A DNA stretch of 64,000 nucleotides, from positions 18,240,372 through 18,304,371 of the forward strand of contig JAJEKV010000017.1 of assembly GCA_021234155.1 (NCBI GenBank). Reading direction: 5' to 3'. The position numbers were made by a program, and so were the translations under genes. The stretch comes from Isoetes taiwanensis (lineage: Eukaryota; Streptophyta; Lycopodiopsida; Isoetales; Isoetaceae). The first letter of the stretch is position 1; each line of letters opens with the position of its first letter. This document shows, piece by piece, positions 42,066 through 53,125 of the stretch. The notes beneath the pieces were generated by a model that ran no database searches, was not told where the DNA came from, and saw only the letters and a list, made by a program, of their open reading frames with translations.

Positions 42066-42623
42066 ATGCGCCCTCCTCCTGCAGTTCAGCCATTGCAGAT
42101 CACGATGGGAGGGGTGGATCAAGAGGAGGAAGACCTTTGGGACACCAAGATGAGCCTTAAGGATGATAAGGAAGAAGAAGAGCAGGAGAAGATCCCTGTT
42201 AACTTGGAAAAGGAAGCAGAGACCTCCAGGGATCCCCAAATTAGGGCAATGGGCAACCATTTGACCCTATTCTTCCTTTCAGCTTTCCGGCAAGGAGAGG
42301 TCTTGTTCTTCTCCAAGAATTTGGGGCCTTCCTCTAAAGCATCTTGGTGGGCGTTCCGTGCATTATCCACTTTGGCGGGACATAAGAAGATTGACTATCA
42401 TGCCACCACTATCACCTTGGTCCGACGAGATCTGGTCATCGTGGCATTGGGGGACGTGGCGGGCTGCGCTAATATGCGACTCCTTGTGGTGGCACCCTTG
42501 GCCACTTGCTTACCACCAGAGGCAGCAGCTCGAGCCGCCCTCTCTGCTAGCCCCAGCACCATCTTGATGCGTTACAGGCCACCTCCTCAGCCTATGGACG
42601 ACGATGAAGAACCTAGTTCTTAG
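42066..42623 (+). CDS. Extra ORF C: unknown protein (185 aa)
   Basis: The ATG at 42066 starts 12 nt after ORF B stops, close enough for reinitiation. Residues 1-60 are acidic (EEEDLWDTKMSLKDDKEEEE). Residues 60-150 are ordered and hydrophobic (NHLTLFFLSAFRQGEVLFFS; WWAFRALSTLAGHKK; TTITLVRRDLVIVALGDVAG). The end is proline-rich and acidic (RYRPPPQPMDDDEEPSS). The TITLVRRDLVIVAL stretch is faintly like the histone-fold loop-2/alpha-3 segment ([11 protein letters not shown]), but this is too weak to assign. No family recognised. Confidence 0.65.
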   Translation: MRPPPAVQPLQITMGGVDQEEEDLWDTKMSLKDDKEEEEQEKIPVNLEKEAETSRDPQIRAMGNHLTLFFLSAFRQGEVLFFSKNLGPSSKASWWAFRALSTLAGHKKIDYHATTITLVRRDLVIVALGDVAGCANMRLLVVAPLATCLPPEAAARAALSASPSTILMRYRPPPQPMDDDEEPSS

Positions 42624-43266
42624 ATGTTTCTTTCCAAATATAAATTTGTGTATTACATATAGATGTAATCTTTGATTGGCATTTTCTAAGCCACCATATA
42701 ATATATGTGTATTTTCATATGCTTTATGATTATTCTATTGTTGAGTACAATTAAATTGTTTCCCTAGGATACCTGTTTGTCTCTTTTAGAGTTTGGAGTA
42801 TAAGAAATCGTTCGATATTGTATATTCATTCTTGCCGTCTTACAGACGATGAGCTCAAGGAAATCGAGGACATAATAACCAATGAATTACGAAGGGACGA
42901 TCAGGTACCTTTTGCGTAGCCCTAGGCCTGATCTCTTCAGTTTTTTTTTTATGGCTAAGTGTCAGTTGAAAAAAAATTTGCCCAATGTATAATCACTACT
43001 TTTGTATTATATAACCTTAAGTTTTTGTTAAAACACATCTCCAAAGTAATTGCTACTTTGACTTTATAATAAAGTTCTTTTCCTTAATTCTCTTGTATTG
43101 TCCTCATTATTGTTTCTTAGTATTGCTCAAAATTTATCTTCACTGTGACACCTGACATCACAACAATTCTGTTTATACCTTTCTATGGTCAATATAGACG
43201 GTGCGCGTAACGCCTCATGGCAGACACCCTCGAATGCTAGCAGATTAACACCCTGAGCAAGAACTC
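42624..43266 (+). other. Intron-like region with a candidate small exon before gag
   Basis: T-rich DNA. At 42846-42904 a 59-bp segment is framed by TCTTACAG on the left and CAG|GTACCT on the right. A second acceptor-like TCAATATAG ends at 43197. Joining 42904 to 43198 puts a frame (DDELKEIEDIITNELRRDDQ, then TVRVTPHGRHPRMLAD, a stop, HPEQEL) directly into the gag ATG frame. This suggests gag has an upstream spliced exon, as some plant Ty3 elements splice their RNA. Confidence 0.4.
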
Positions 43267-44495
43267 ATGTTGATGAAGCGACAATTAGTAGAGCTCCAGG
43301 CTTATGTAAATGCCAACCCACCACAGCATATGCAGGAGAACGGACCGGAGTTACCTCCGTTACCACCAAGTCCACCACCACAGCAGCCACCTGCACCAGA
43401 ACCAGGCCCTGTACCCGCACAAAGGAGGCACCATTCCAAACGTCGTCGAAGCTCGTCTACGGATAGTGCCACATCCTCACAGTCAACCACTTCTGTGTCT
43501 TCAGAGTCATCTATATCGTCTGGTGACCATGCAAAGGCCCGGGACAAGGAGTACCGTAAGACGGTTGATACAGCCATTACCAGTATATGGAAAAACAGAA
43601 AATTGGCTCAGTTTGATGGGAAATCAAGAGGCGGGCTCAATGCAGAGTCTTGGTTGGACGAGATGAAGGAGTTTGGGAAATCCTATGGGATGACGGAGAA
43701 AGATACAGGAAAAGTTGCCACTACATACCTTACAGGGGCCGCTCGTATTTGGTGGAAGGGCTATGCTAGAGCCAAGCACCTAGACAGAAGCAGACGCAAG
43801 TTTAAAAGTTTGCCAAAGCGTTTAAGTCGCATTATGTGCCCCGTGCGCACAAATGCCAACAGATTCAGACTTTTTACAGGTTGGAGCAGAAGGGTATGTC
43901 AGTTCAGGCCTACACGAATGAGTTCATGCGCTTGAGGCTGTATGTTCCGGGTATGAACGAGAAGAGGGCGGTGGAGGGCTATATTGAAGGGTTGGCCCCC
44001 TCAATTAAACGAATGGTTAAGGCCATAGACCCGAAGTCAGTGGCAGAGGTTGAGGCTAAGGCATTGAGCCTTGAAGAGGACACACCAAGAAACCAGCATT
44101 CAACGCCCGCCTCTTACTCCCGGCCTGCGCCTGCAGACACCCCTTACAAGCCCCGCTCACCAAGTCTTGGGCCTTCTCAGCAGAACTCTTACGGTCGCCC
44201 GGAAAAGAAAGTCACCTTCAACATGCCAGACAAACCAAACAATGTCGGTAACGCAGTCCTGAACCTCTTACAGTCTATTCCCAAAGAGGCTCGAGAGCAG
44301 CTCCGTAAAGAGAAGGCATGTTACAGGTGTATGCAGCCCGGGCACTTCATGCAGAATTGCCCTTATGTCACACAGACTGCCCAGCTGGCCATGGCCGACC
44401 TTGATTGGGACGATCTCGAGTCTACACCACCGCCGACGCAGGAGGCTCCCCGAGTATATTCACGGTGCAAGGCCCCATATCCTTGCAGCCATTGA
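43267..44495 (+). pseudogene. gag: Gag (capsid and CCHC nucleocapsid), frameshifted
   Basis: The first frame (43267-43935) has a basic/serine-rich start (RRHHSKRRRSSSTDSATSS) and capsid text (WLDEMKEFGKSYGM; ATTYLTGAARIWWKGYA). The frame changes near 43830; the second frame (to 44495) continues with QIQTFYRLEQKGMSVQAYTN then EFMRLRLYVPGM and ends in a zinc knuckle CYRCMQPGHFMQNC (CX2CX4HX4C) near 44316-44357. Gag forms the particle that packages element RNA. The single frameshift would stop production in this copy. Confidence 0.9.
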
Positions 44496-44499
44496 AACC

Positions 44500-44700
44500 G
44501 CAATGCCGAAAGTCACCGCCGTTATTTCCACTATAGGTCAAGTAGACAAGAAGCCTTTCATAATTCTTATGGATACGGGAAGTACACATAATTTTGCTTC
44601 TCCTAGAATGGCCTGTATTGCAAGCTTGAGACTTTGAGATCCCCGACCAAACCTCGTGGACTTTAGCTGATTGGAAAAATCAGACATACTCATGGCCGTC
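44500..44700 (+). pseudogene. Aspartic protease, broken
   Basis: KKPFIILMDTGSTHNFAS contains the DTGS active-site motif (44572-44583). The frame stops shortly after (SLRL-stop at 44637). The rest of the protease resumes in another frame from about 44715 ([20 protein letters not shown]). It normally cleaves Gag-Pol. Confidence 0.85.
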
Positions 44701-44714
44701 GCATTAACCTTAAA

Positions 44715-46040
44715 ATGCAGCTGCCAGGTGCACCAGTTGCATTGGGTGCCGAGTTAATGGATATTGCCAAATATGATCTGATTGTTGATATGGAATTCTT
44801 GGCATCTGCAAAAGCCAATATAGACTGCGAAAAGCGGGAGGTAACCTTCAACGCAGCTAATGGAGCCCGCGTAACTATAAAAGGTGATCCATTAAACCCC
44901 ATTATGCAGTCTATGTCCATCAGGCAGTTAAATAAGGCTATACGCAAGGATAAGCTACTTTGCGTCATTAGACTTGCATCCATTGAGTCAGATGCTAAAC
45001 AGAAGCAAGTAGTTGATGCATTGCCAGAAAGCATTGCTAATCTTCTTAGGGAATTTAGCGATCTCTTTCCAGACGAAATCCAGAAACTTCCTCCATTTAG
45101 AGGGGTAGAATGTGAGATAGCTTTGAAACCAGGTACTAAGCCTACCAGTAAGGCCCCGTACCGTATGAGTCCCCCTGAATTGGCAGAGCTTAAGAAGCAA
45201 CTTCAGGAGTTACTAAACCTAGGCTTCATTCGGCCTAGTGTTTCGCCTTTTGGCGCTCCTATCCTTTTTGTTAAGAAGAAGGATGGCTCCCTCAGGATGT
45301 GCATTGATTATCGGCAACTTAACAAGCATACGATCAAGAATCGCTATGCTTTGCCTAGAGCAGACGATCTTATGGACCAGTTGCAAGGGGCCAAGTACTT
45401 CTCAAAGATTGACTGACGCTCCGGATATCACCAAATAAGAATTAAAGGGGAAGACATCCATAAGTCTGCTTTTCGCACTAGATATGGGCATTATGAGTTT
45501 ACCGTTATGCCTTTTGGATTAACCAATGCCCCCGCAACTTTCATGCGATTGATGAATGATGTCTTCCAATAATACTTGGATGATTTTGTCGTTATTTTCT
45601 TTGACGACATTCTCATCTATAGTAAGACCCTGGAGGAGCATGAGAAACATCTTCGCTTGGCCCTACAAAAGCTAAGACGTCACCAGCTCTTTGCCAAGTT
45701 CTCTAAGTGCAAGTTTGCCACTCCGAAGGTGGATTATTTGGGACATGTCATTTCAGCAGATGGAATTGCTACAGATCCAGCAAAGATAGAGGCAGTGAAG
45801 GATTGGCCCATTCCAGGTAATGTTTCAGAGGTCCGAAGTTTCTTAGGATTGGCAGGGTATTACCGGAAATTTGTTAAGGATTTTGCAAAGATTGCAGCAC
45901 CTCTTACTGATCTTACAAAGCATGAGAAAGTGAAGGATTGGATTGAGCATTGGAAAGCAAAGGTCCAGGGAAGTTTTCAGAAGCTTAAGGATGCTTTAAC
46001 GTCAGCACCAGTCCTCACATTGCCGGACCCCGAAAAGGAT
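44715..46040 (+). pseudogene. pol: Reverse transcriptase domain with two in-frame stops
   Basis: Conserved blocks: [74 protein letters not shown] (then KID), the YHQIRI region, [20 protein letters not shown] and [20 protein letters not shown] (catalytic pair at 45603-45608). A TGA at 45414-45416 replaces the residue after FSKID and a TAA at 45570-45572 falls just before YLDDF. Either stop would abolish full-length RT. Confidence 0.95.
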
Positions 46041-46355
46041 AAACTAGTAGCAACGGACGCCAGTAAGATTGCTACCGGTGGAGTCCTAATGCAGGAGGGG
46101 AGGGTTATTGCATATGATTCAAAGAAAATGAATGAGACTGAACAGCGATACCCTACCCATGATCAGGAGTTGTTGGCCGTTGTCCGCGCTCTGCGTATAT
46201 GGAGACACTACCTTCTTGGTAGAAGATTTCAGCTTGATACGGATCATCAGAGTCTCCGTTATTTATCAACCCAGCCGAATCTCAACCTCCGTCAAAGGAC
46301 ATGGATGGAATTTTTAGAGGAGTACGATTTTGAGATTATGTATAAGCCTGGATGC
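46041..46355 (+). pseudogene. pol: RNase H domain, 3' edge deleted
   Basis: [40 protein letters not shown] and [15 protein letters not shown] give the catalytic Asp, Glu and Asp positions of Ty3 RNase H. At about 46350 the text jumps from YKPG to the equivalent of [10 protein letters not shown]. The relic at 21120-21160 retains the missing piece (KLNVVAD), showing a deletion of about 20 nt that shifts the frame. Confidence 0.9.
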
Positions 46356-46369
46356 GTTGTCACGCCATC

Positions 46370-47469
46370 CCTTGGTAACCCGAACCCATTGTAACGCGAT
46401 TTCCACACTCACCAGTGAGTTCGGGAAACAGATAGAGCAGACCTTGGCCACAGATCCAGAGTTCCGTGATGTGTGGGATAGTTTGGCTAAGGAGGCACGC
46501 ACAGATAAAGAACGTGAAGCTTTCCGTTCGTATAAGAAAGAGGGCAATTTGTTATATCACAAAGATAAGTTGTGTGTACCTGAGACTTCAGGAGTGCGTA
46601 AGCTTATTCTCCATGATACCCACAACAGCCCTATAGCTGGACATGCAGGTTTCATGAAGACCTACTTTAAGATCTGCTCCAGTTATTTTTGGCCTTGTAT
46701 AAAGAAGGACATTGCCAGGTATATTAAGCAGTGTCAGGTCTGTCAACAAACCAAGGCTGAGCAACTAAGGATTCCAGGAGAGTTGCGACCTCTGGATGTG
46801 CCCAACGCTAAATGGGACGTGATAACCATGGATTTCATTGTGGGCCTTCCACGTACTCTCCGTGGATATGATGCATTGATGGTAGTGGTCGACAAATTGT
46901 CGAAAATGGCTCATTTCATGCCATGTCGTACCACGGATACAGCCTTCGATACCACTTTGCTGTTTACAAAGGAGATCTTCAGATTGCATGGAATGCCACG
47001 AGTTATTGTATCCGACAGGGATCCCAAATTCGTAAGTGCATTCTGGAAAGATTTCTTTGCCACCATTCAAACTAAGCTTGCTATGAGTACGACATATCAT
47101 CCTCAGACGGATGGTCAGACAGAGCGTACCAATCGCATTATAGAGGATATGCTACGAAGTTATGTGTGGAGTAAGCAATCACAATGGGTTGACTATATTT
47201 ATTTGGTCGAATTTGCCTACAATAGCATGAAACAGGAGTCTTCCAGAATGTCTCCCTTCATGATAAATTATGGTTATCAATGTCTTACTCCAGACACATG
47301 GCATAATCCCGTTTCTAAGGTGGAGGTTTCTCAACAACTCCTCTTGGAAATGCAAGCTTTGGTTGAGGAAGTTCGTGGTTACTTATTGGCTGCACGCAGT
47401 CGTCAGAAGAGTGTCGCGGATAAGCATAGAACTCCACGAGTCTTCCAGGTGGGCGACAGTTTGGCTTAA
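46370..47469 (+). pseudogene. pol: Integrase zinc and catalytic domains, frameshifted at the end
   Basis: An H2C2 zinc finger (HDTHNSPIAGHAGFMKTYF to CQVCQQTK, 46614-46760). A DDE core: TMDFIVGLPRTLRGYDALMV (first Asp), VIVSDRDPKFVSAFWKDFF (second Asp), and MSTTYHPQTDGQTERTNRII (Glu). The frame closes at 47469 (FQVGDSLA-stop) where relatives continue WLKIK; a two-base loss explains the shift. Integrase inserts the cDNA into the genome. Confidence 0.95.
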
Positions 47470-47925
47470 GATTAAGGTAAAACAAGCCAAGATTAAGATT
47501 GGTAACTGCAAGAAGCTGGCACCCAGATGGGCTGGGCCGTTCAAGATCATTGAACGTGTTGGAGAACAGGCATATCGTTTGGATTTGCCACCCTGCTTGA
47601 AGATCCACAAGGTTTTCCACGTCAGTCTTCTGAAACAACACACCCCAGATCCAAAGGAGATCTTGGATACACCCACCCTCCTTGAAATGACAGAAGAGCA
47701 TCTAGATATAGTGCCTGAAGCTCTTCTTGATCGAGCCTATAAGCAGACCAGAAGGAGTCAAATGTTGCAATACTTGGTTAAGTGGAAACACTTGCCAGTT
47801 GAGGATGCTACGTGGGTGATGAAGATAGACCTTGAGAAGCACTATCCGGACTTCATGCGGGAATCTCAGGGCCGCACCATCAACGATGCTATCAACCCCG
47901 CACCCGGCGGTAAGCTTGAAGGCTT
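47470..47925 (+). pseudogene. pol: Integrase C-terminal domain with chromodomain
   Basis: Continues in a different frame: KLAPRWAGPFKIIERVGEQA, HKVFHVSLLKQHTPDPKEIL, TPTLLEMTEEHLDIVPEALL, then the chromodomain SQMLQYLVKWKHLPVEDATW and DLEKHYPDFMRE. The aromatic/acidic core (YLVKW, ATW) resembles chromodomains that read methylated H3 tails and steer integration to heterochromatin. An H3-bearing ORF in the same element makes this domain especially relevant. Confidence 0.9.
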
Positions 47926-48526
47926 GATTCGCCGAGAATCATGCAGTAGAGGGGTAGATGCATCATGGTTAACAATAGTTACCGATGATGAGATCACCTT
48001 CGTGTTCTCTAGGACGTGGTGTATTGTCAATGTCGGCATGACCGCGAATTGCTTGCAAAGCATGTACTTGATAGGCCGCGTTCATCCCGGCTATAATGGG
48101 AACTTGGCCATTCCTTACGCCGCAATGAATTGCGAACCATAGGCATGATAGGTTCCCTTGTAGATAGGTTTTCTTTTTTTTATAGGGGGTGGTCCCTTCA
48201 ACCACAACCTACTTATATTATCTATATATACTAATGTATTGACATGTGCAGGCCAGTGAGCAGTACGTGACCTGCCCATGTCTAGAGGGTTGCTGATGGC
48301 CCGACTTCTCCAGTTTTATCTTGTCTACATGTGATGTTGTTATTGGACTTCGGTCCTTGAACCTTTTTTTTATGATAGTCATGTGAAATGCACCTTGGTG
48401 CTTAAACTATTTGATGCTTTAAGTCAATGTTATTACCTTCGGAAATAAGGAATTACCTTCCTTCTTTTATGTATAATTTCTTATATTTCTAACTAACCCT
48501 AATGCTATGAGGACAGCACTATTTCT
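47926..48526 (+). other. 3' internal non-coding region of the chromovirus
   Basis: The frame from the chromodomain reads on to 48142, but homology stops. GGGGGTGGTCCCTTCAACCA at 48186 and GTGCAGGCCAGTGAG at 48247 match the tails of the copies at 23600-23780 and 33500-33560. Confidence 0.55.
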
Positions 48527-48539
48527 AAGGAGGGGAGAA
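48527..48539 (+). other. Polypurine tract
   Basis: AAGGAGGGGAGAA lies directly before the 3' LTR start TGTGACG. It is the plus-strand primer site for reverse transcription. Confidence 0.9.
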
Positions 48540-50101
48540 TGTGACGTTCTAAGTATTTATACGGTATACGTATAAATATACTGACACGTCACGCAGTAAA
48601 GATACGCCATTATGGGGTATTTTAACCTAGGGGGTTGACCTAAAAGGGATTAATTTAGCTATGCTAAATTAATTATTAAAGGTTAATTACCTATAATTAA
48701 GGAATTAATATCTAATTGGCTTAATTAGGATAATTGATTAATTAGGAAGGTGCCACTTGGCCAAGTTCGATTGGCCAGCATGGGAATGCTAACTTGGGGC
48801 ATCAAATTGAACCCTTGTCCCATTTGACCCCAAATCGAACCAGGAGGAGCAGCTGTTGAGCGCCCAAGTTGTTGCTGAACACCCAAGTTGCTGAAGGATG
48901 GACGTGCCCCATGATAACAGTTCTAGCAGAAACTCGGGTTAGTGGGTAGTCAAGCTTGAGATTTGTAGGATAGCGCCTCAGTAGCCTTCTCTGGTTATCT
49001 TTGTTAGGATTAACCCTTCTTTGATACCTAGGATTATATTTCAATTATGGATTATGCTTTGTTATGGATGGATGGATGAATCTATGATAGTATCTCTGTT
49101 AGTCTTCCGAAAAGGCGTGGATTGGGGGTAGAGACCTCTGTGCCTCATGTTCTTAGTATGCTCCTAGTGGTTTCCTTAGCTCCCAATTAATGCGGCCTGT
49201 GCGCAAGAGACCACCGAGTCGTGGATGCTATGGAATTGCTTAGCACCAGAGAAGGGACGCAGTGATGAAGTGGGGGTGGGGTCTTGCACGAATATAAAAT
49301 GCTCCTGGGACTCCTACAGTGGGCTAGGCCTGATAGCCGGTCACGTAGAGGGCCGGGTATGGGTCTGACATTCCCTGGGTGCAGAGGTGTGACCCGTATG
49401 GGGCATCCTGTACTTTGAAGATAAAGCTAGGGGAGTAGGTCGGGTACGGATGCGGGGGTCGCTGATGCGGCACGTATTCTCTAGCTCACCCATGGAACCG
49501 CTGTGATCCTGGAATGGGACACTTCCCTGACCTGCCTCATCGGACCAGGTCTTCATGAAACCTGGAGTGGGCTCGAAGGGTGATACCTTGAGTTTGCGTC
49601 TCCGGAAGGCTATAGTGATGCCATAGCATGATTCGACTCATCTGCAAAGTGTGCACAGGAGGGGCGGATGGAGTGGACAACCCTAGCCGATGTTCCATGC
49701 CAGTCAACGCCATGCCAAGATTCGGTCTGCTGATCTCTTGAGACCTAGCCGTCGATCCTCACTGGAGTCTGAGCCGGGGTAGAACCATGGGTTTGGGGTG
49801 TTTTCTCTAGTATTAAATGTATCTTCTCTGTTATTATCAGTTGGATGGATGTGCCACCCTTCGTGGTGGTATTTATGATATGATTATGCTGTATGCTAAC
49901 CTTGTATTCACGCTTCCGCGACATAGGAGCCCCATTGAAGGCGTGGGCCGAATGACCCCTCTGTGTCCTTCACTCGAGCATCTTTCCATAGATGGCTCGA
50001 GTTAGATGGAGGGCCCTGCTCATGGCGAGATGGTTGCCATGGGAGGGGAACGTCCCCGTATGTATACGCCCGAGCGTCGTATATGTTCTGGGAGCGTCAC
50101 A
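48540..50101 (+). repeat. 3' LTR (1562 bp)
   Basis: Starts TGTGACGTTCT and ends GGGAGCGTCACA, followed by ACTAG. It aligns along its whole length with the 5' LTR and is 32 bp shorter because of the indels noted there. Confidence 0.95.
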
Positions 50102-50785
50102 ACTAGTGGGCCCCATGTGAAGATGTCTTATGCGGCCAAGTATGAGGGATGTATTGCTCCTGTGTCCCCACAATACTGACAATGATATGAATCAACTGCA
50201 TTCTAGTGATAAACCCATGTGCACCACTAGTTTGACAATCCCATCGTGATAGCGACAAGTATTGATGTAGATGAGTATCACAGGTACAAAAGAGGTATTG
50301 ATATGCGAACACTTTCATATGTGGGGCATGACATGTGTGTTGTCATGAAGCATGTCACGAACTACTATAGCAAAGGCACCATCAACAATGTCATCGAAAA
50401 CCATGTTATCGTGTCGCAGACGTCACATTTTTTAGGCTATCTACTCATCTGTTCACTGTGTTATTGTTGTGGCCCAAGCTAATTATTGATGGCTTACAAG
50501 TGTTCCTCCCTTGAGCCAGAAGTGAGGGAATGTATTTGGATTCAGTATCTTCACATTGGTTTTTATCATTAGTCTCCTATTCTGCAGTAAGTACATTATG
50601 GTTTAGGCTCATGTTCCTATGTCATCTTGTTGTGCTTGATACATGTACATTCTATAATTTTTATCTAATTAATAAATTTTTTGCTTTCATCCTTCAAAAA
50701 AAAAGGGGAGGGGGGGAGAGAAAGAAAGAGGAATGCAATTAGGAAAAGAAATGCCAAGATTAGCTCTTTACCTTAGAAAAAGTTA
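50102..50785 (+). repeat. Y block remainder, anonymous insert, and Z block (left copy)
   Basis: 50102-50181 completes the Y block cut by the retrotransposon. 50182-50589 has no counterpart in the other copy. 50590-50785 (GGCTC.TGTTCCTATG.CATC to AGCTCTTTACCTTAGAA) is a direct match to 57285-57477. Confidence 0.75.
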
Positions 50786-50937
50786 AAGAATATTCTACAA
50801 AGAACACAATGTATACTATATGAGTATATTGACACATGTTTTATTTGCTGGTAGATTCTCCAGTTCACCATGTGTCACTGCATTTCCATGAAAGCTTCTT
50901 CTTCATGGTAAACCAACAAAACTCCGTGGTAACCCTG

Positions 50938-51441
50938 TATATGTAGCATAATAACAGGGGGTTTTCTTTGTGTTTTTGTACGCTTTTCACTAAGGTTTTT
51001 TGCTACATATTCTAAACGAGGTGCACCCTGGACTACCACAGTCGTCGGATCTGTCAATCCGACGGCCCAGACTGTATGTTGGAGCCTCTGGACACCTCTC
51101 GTTTCGATTATGCTCAATTATGATTGGGGACGCCTATGATTTTAAGATGTCGAATACGAGTTTGCCTAAGGTTTTGATGGTATATCGAGCCTCTATACGG
51201 TTTCGCTTAAGCTTTTAGAATATGAAATACGGGGATTCGAACCTCTACCAAAATAACTCAATGTCCTAATAAGACTACTTTAACCAATCTAACCAGTCAG
51301 CTAATGTGACTATTTTTTATCTTAAATCTATGTTTTTTTTTTATAATAACCCATTGAATTGTTTTAGGGATATGGTCTATGGTTTCAAGAATTATATCTA
51401 TATCAAATCCCCCTGGAACCCCCTGTTATTTTGCTACATAT
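50938..51441. mobile_element. Small inverted-repeat (MITE-like) element
   Basis: Left end ATGTAGCATAATAACAGGGG and right end CCCCTGTTATTTTGCTACAT are inverted matches of about 23 bp with one mismatch. The interior, about 450 bp, includes the tRNA-like head at 51228-51308. No ORF of note. Flanks (TAT / ATT) do not give a clear target duplication. Confidence 0.55.
51228..51308 (-). mobile_element. tRNA-like head of a SINE (Pol III A and B boxes)
   Basis: On the minus strand TAGCTGACTGG (A-box-like, 51293-51303) is followed 50 nt later by a perfect B box GGTTCGAATCC (51233-51243). No proper acceptor stem can be drawn, so this is a tRNA-derived SINE start rather than a working tRNA gene. Confidence 0.5.
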
Positions 51442-51509
51442 TCAAATGGATGTACTAATGCGTACATCTAGAGTGCACCATTTCTGAGCCATTGATTTTA
51501 GCCTTTTTT

Positions 51510-51640
51510 TTTCCAATGGTCAACAACCAGTGGCTCACAACAAAAGCCCTTTTTTTGTGCGTGTGGTGCGTAATGGTCAACAACCAATGGCTCACAACAA
51601 AAGCCCTCTTTTTGTGTGTGTGGTGTATAATGGGCACATG
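51510..51640 (+). repeat. 68-bp tandem duplication
   Basis: Two copies of AATGGTCAACAACCA.TGGC, TCACAACAAAAGCCCT.TTTT and GTG.GTGTGGTG lie at 51514-51573 and 51571-51632. The interval 51640-52630 beyond has no recognisable gene; 52310-52375 contains short repeats of ACCAACACATAACAACC. Confidence 0.8.
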
Positions 51641-52629
51641 AAGGGCTTGAAGGGCGCATGTAGTGCAGTTTCCCCGCCGGCAACACATTTCTTATCATAA
51701 CTTTTGATCCAGAGCTCTGTTTGAGATGATTTTTATTACGTTGGAAAGCTCTCTCCGAGATCTTTTTGATAGTGTATGATATGGATATGTTTGGTTAAGT
51801 TATCTTCGCTAAATCAGCAATTTTTAGGCCGGGTTTGGTAGGCTTTCACATCCTACCAGCTGATTAATACAGGATTGCGCTATTGGATATTGTTTTATGG
51901 CTCATTCCGAATGAAGCTTGCAAAACATTACCATGCATTTTTAGATTTTGAGGCAGTTATTAAGCAAATTCCAAGGCTTCTAGATCCTTGTGCTAACAAG
52001 CAGAAAAGTTTCCCACTTTGGTTTCTCACCACAAGAATCCATGGAGGCCAAAGGCTGCTGTTAAATTCCAGTTGAAAAATATTTGTGTATGGGTGTTGCA
52101 AACTATATGACTTTCAGAATAATGGGATCAATCCGCTCTATCTTTATGGTAACTTTTACTTATGTTCTATTTGTTTTATTGTGATGAAATTCAAAAGCTA
52201 CAGGTGATGAAAGCCTCAAATGAATTCTAGTTTTTTTCTAGTTTGAATTCTAAAATTTTTGTCACACAAACCATCAACATCCAACATATAAAAATTAAAT
52301 CCCCCAACACATAACAACCAACACATAACAACCATTGACATTAACAACCAACACATAACTACCATTGACATTAATTAACACAACCATTGGATCCAACCCA
52401 TTTAAATTAAAATCCCCCTTAAACCCCCTTTGGTTTGGGTGCATATTCACACGGGGGGTGACGTAGGGCAGCGAGAGCTGTTGGATAGGCATATTCACCC
52501 CTTATTCCTTAATCTACACCGTACGTAAAGTTCCTCGTTTGTGGGGTATGCAAGTACAAAATTTGCTATATTGTATAACAAGATTCGCAAAATACTATAA
52601 GATTTCAAGCGGAATACTATATGGTACAT

Positions 52630-53110
52630 ACTCCAATTAACTGCTTGGTATCTATCTGGTGCGAGTTAGAATAGAAGATAGCATTGCCTCATCGAATGTG
52701 AGGTTGCACTTCATTGTCTCTAGTGATAATGTAGATGGAGGATATGGACTTATTTGCAAAGACTATATTCTATATTAAGTGTTAGAATGAACTTGGATTT
52801 AAAGGTTTTAATACTACTAATAAACCCATGGAAAAAGCTAGATGATTAGGTGGGGGATACTAATGCAATTGCAATAGGACTAATGGGTGGTTGGCTAGCC
52901 TCCAAGAATTGGAGTTTGACGATACACATATGTAAGTGGACCAATTTACCATGTTGCATACTCTAGAGGTAGCTTTAGTTTATGTTATTGGATCTTAGTT
53001 TATGTATGTGCCACACGGTCTTATTTGAGAAATGAGAGCTCAAGGATTGTTGGAGAAGGAAATATAGTCTGGTCCAAAAGGTCTTTCACTGAAAGTTGCA
53101 GAAAAACACA
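52630..53110 (+). repeat. V repeat, copy 1
   Basis: From AATTAACTGCTTGGTATC to GGTCTTTCACTGAAAG, matching 58660-59120 in the same orientation, partially 59350-59640, and inverted 2695-2835. Confidence 0.85.
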
Positions 53111-53125
53111 GAAAATGCCAACCAA

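Larger units (their letters stand above)
37414..50101 (+). mobile_element. Full-length Ty3/chromovirus LTR retrotransposon with three extra ORFs, one carrying histone H3
   Basis: 12,688 bp with paired LTRs (37414-39007 and 48540-50101), a PBS matching initiator tRNA-Met at 39009-39020, and a PPT at 48527-48539. Internal order: extra ORF A (with H3), ORF B, ORF C, gag with CCHC knuckle, protease, RT, RNase H, integrase, chromodomain. This RT-RH-IN-chromodomain order defines Ty3 chromoviruses. The 3' flank ACTAG and the 5' flank CTAG fit a 5-bp target duplication that lost one base on the left. The inverted Y copy at 57478-58549 shows the uninterrupted site. The copy is dead: gag, protease, RT, RNase H and integrase all contain frameshifts or stops, yet ORFs A, B and C are open. 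Confidence 0.95.

Noticed and set aside
51228-51308. Functional tRNA gene
   Set aside because: A and B boxes are present, but no acceptor or anticodon stem pairs properly; it fits a SINE head better.
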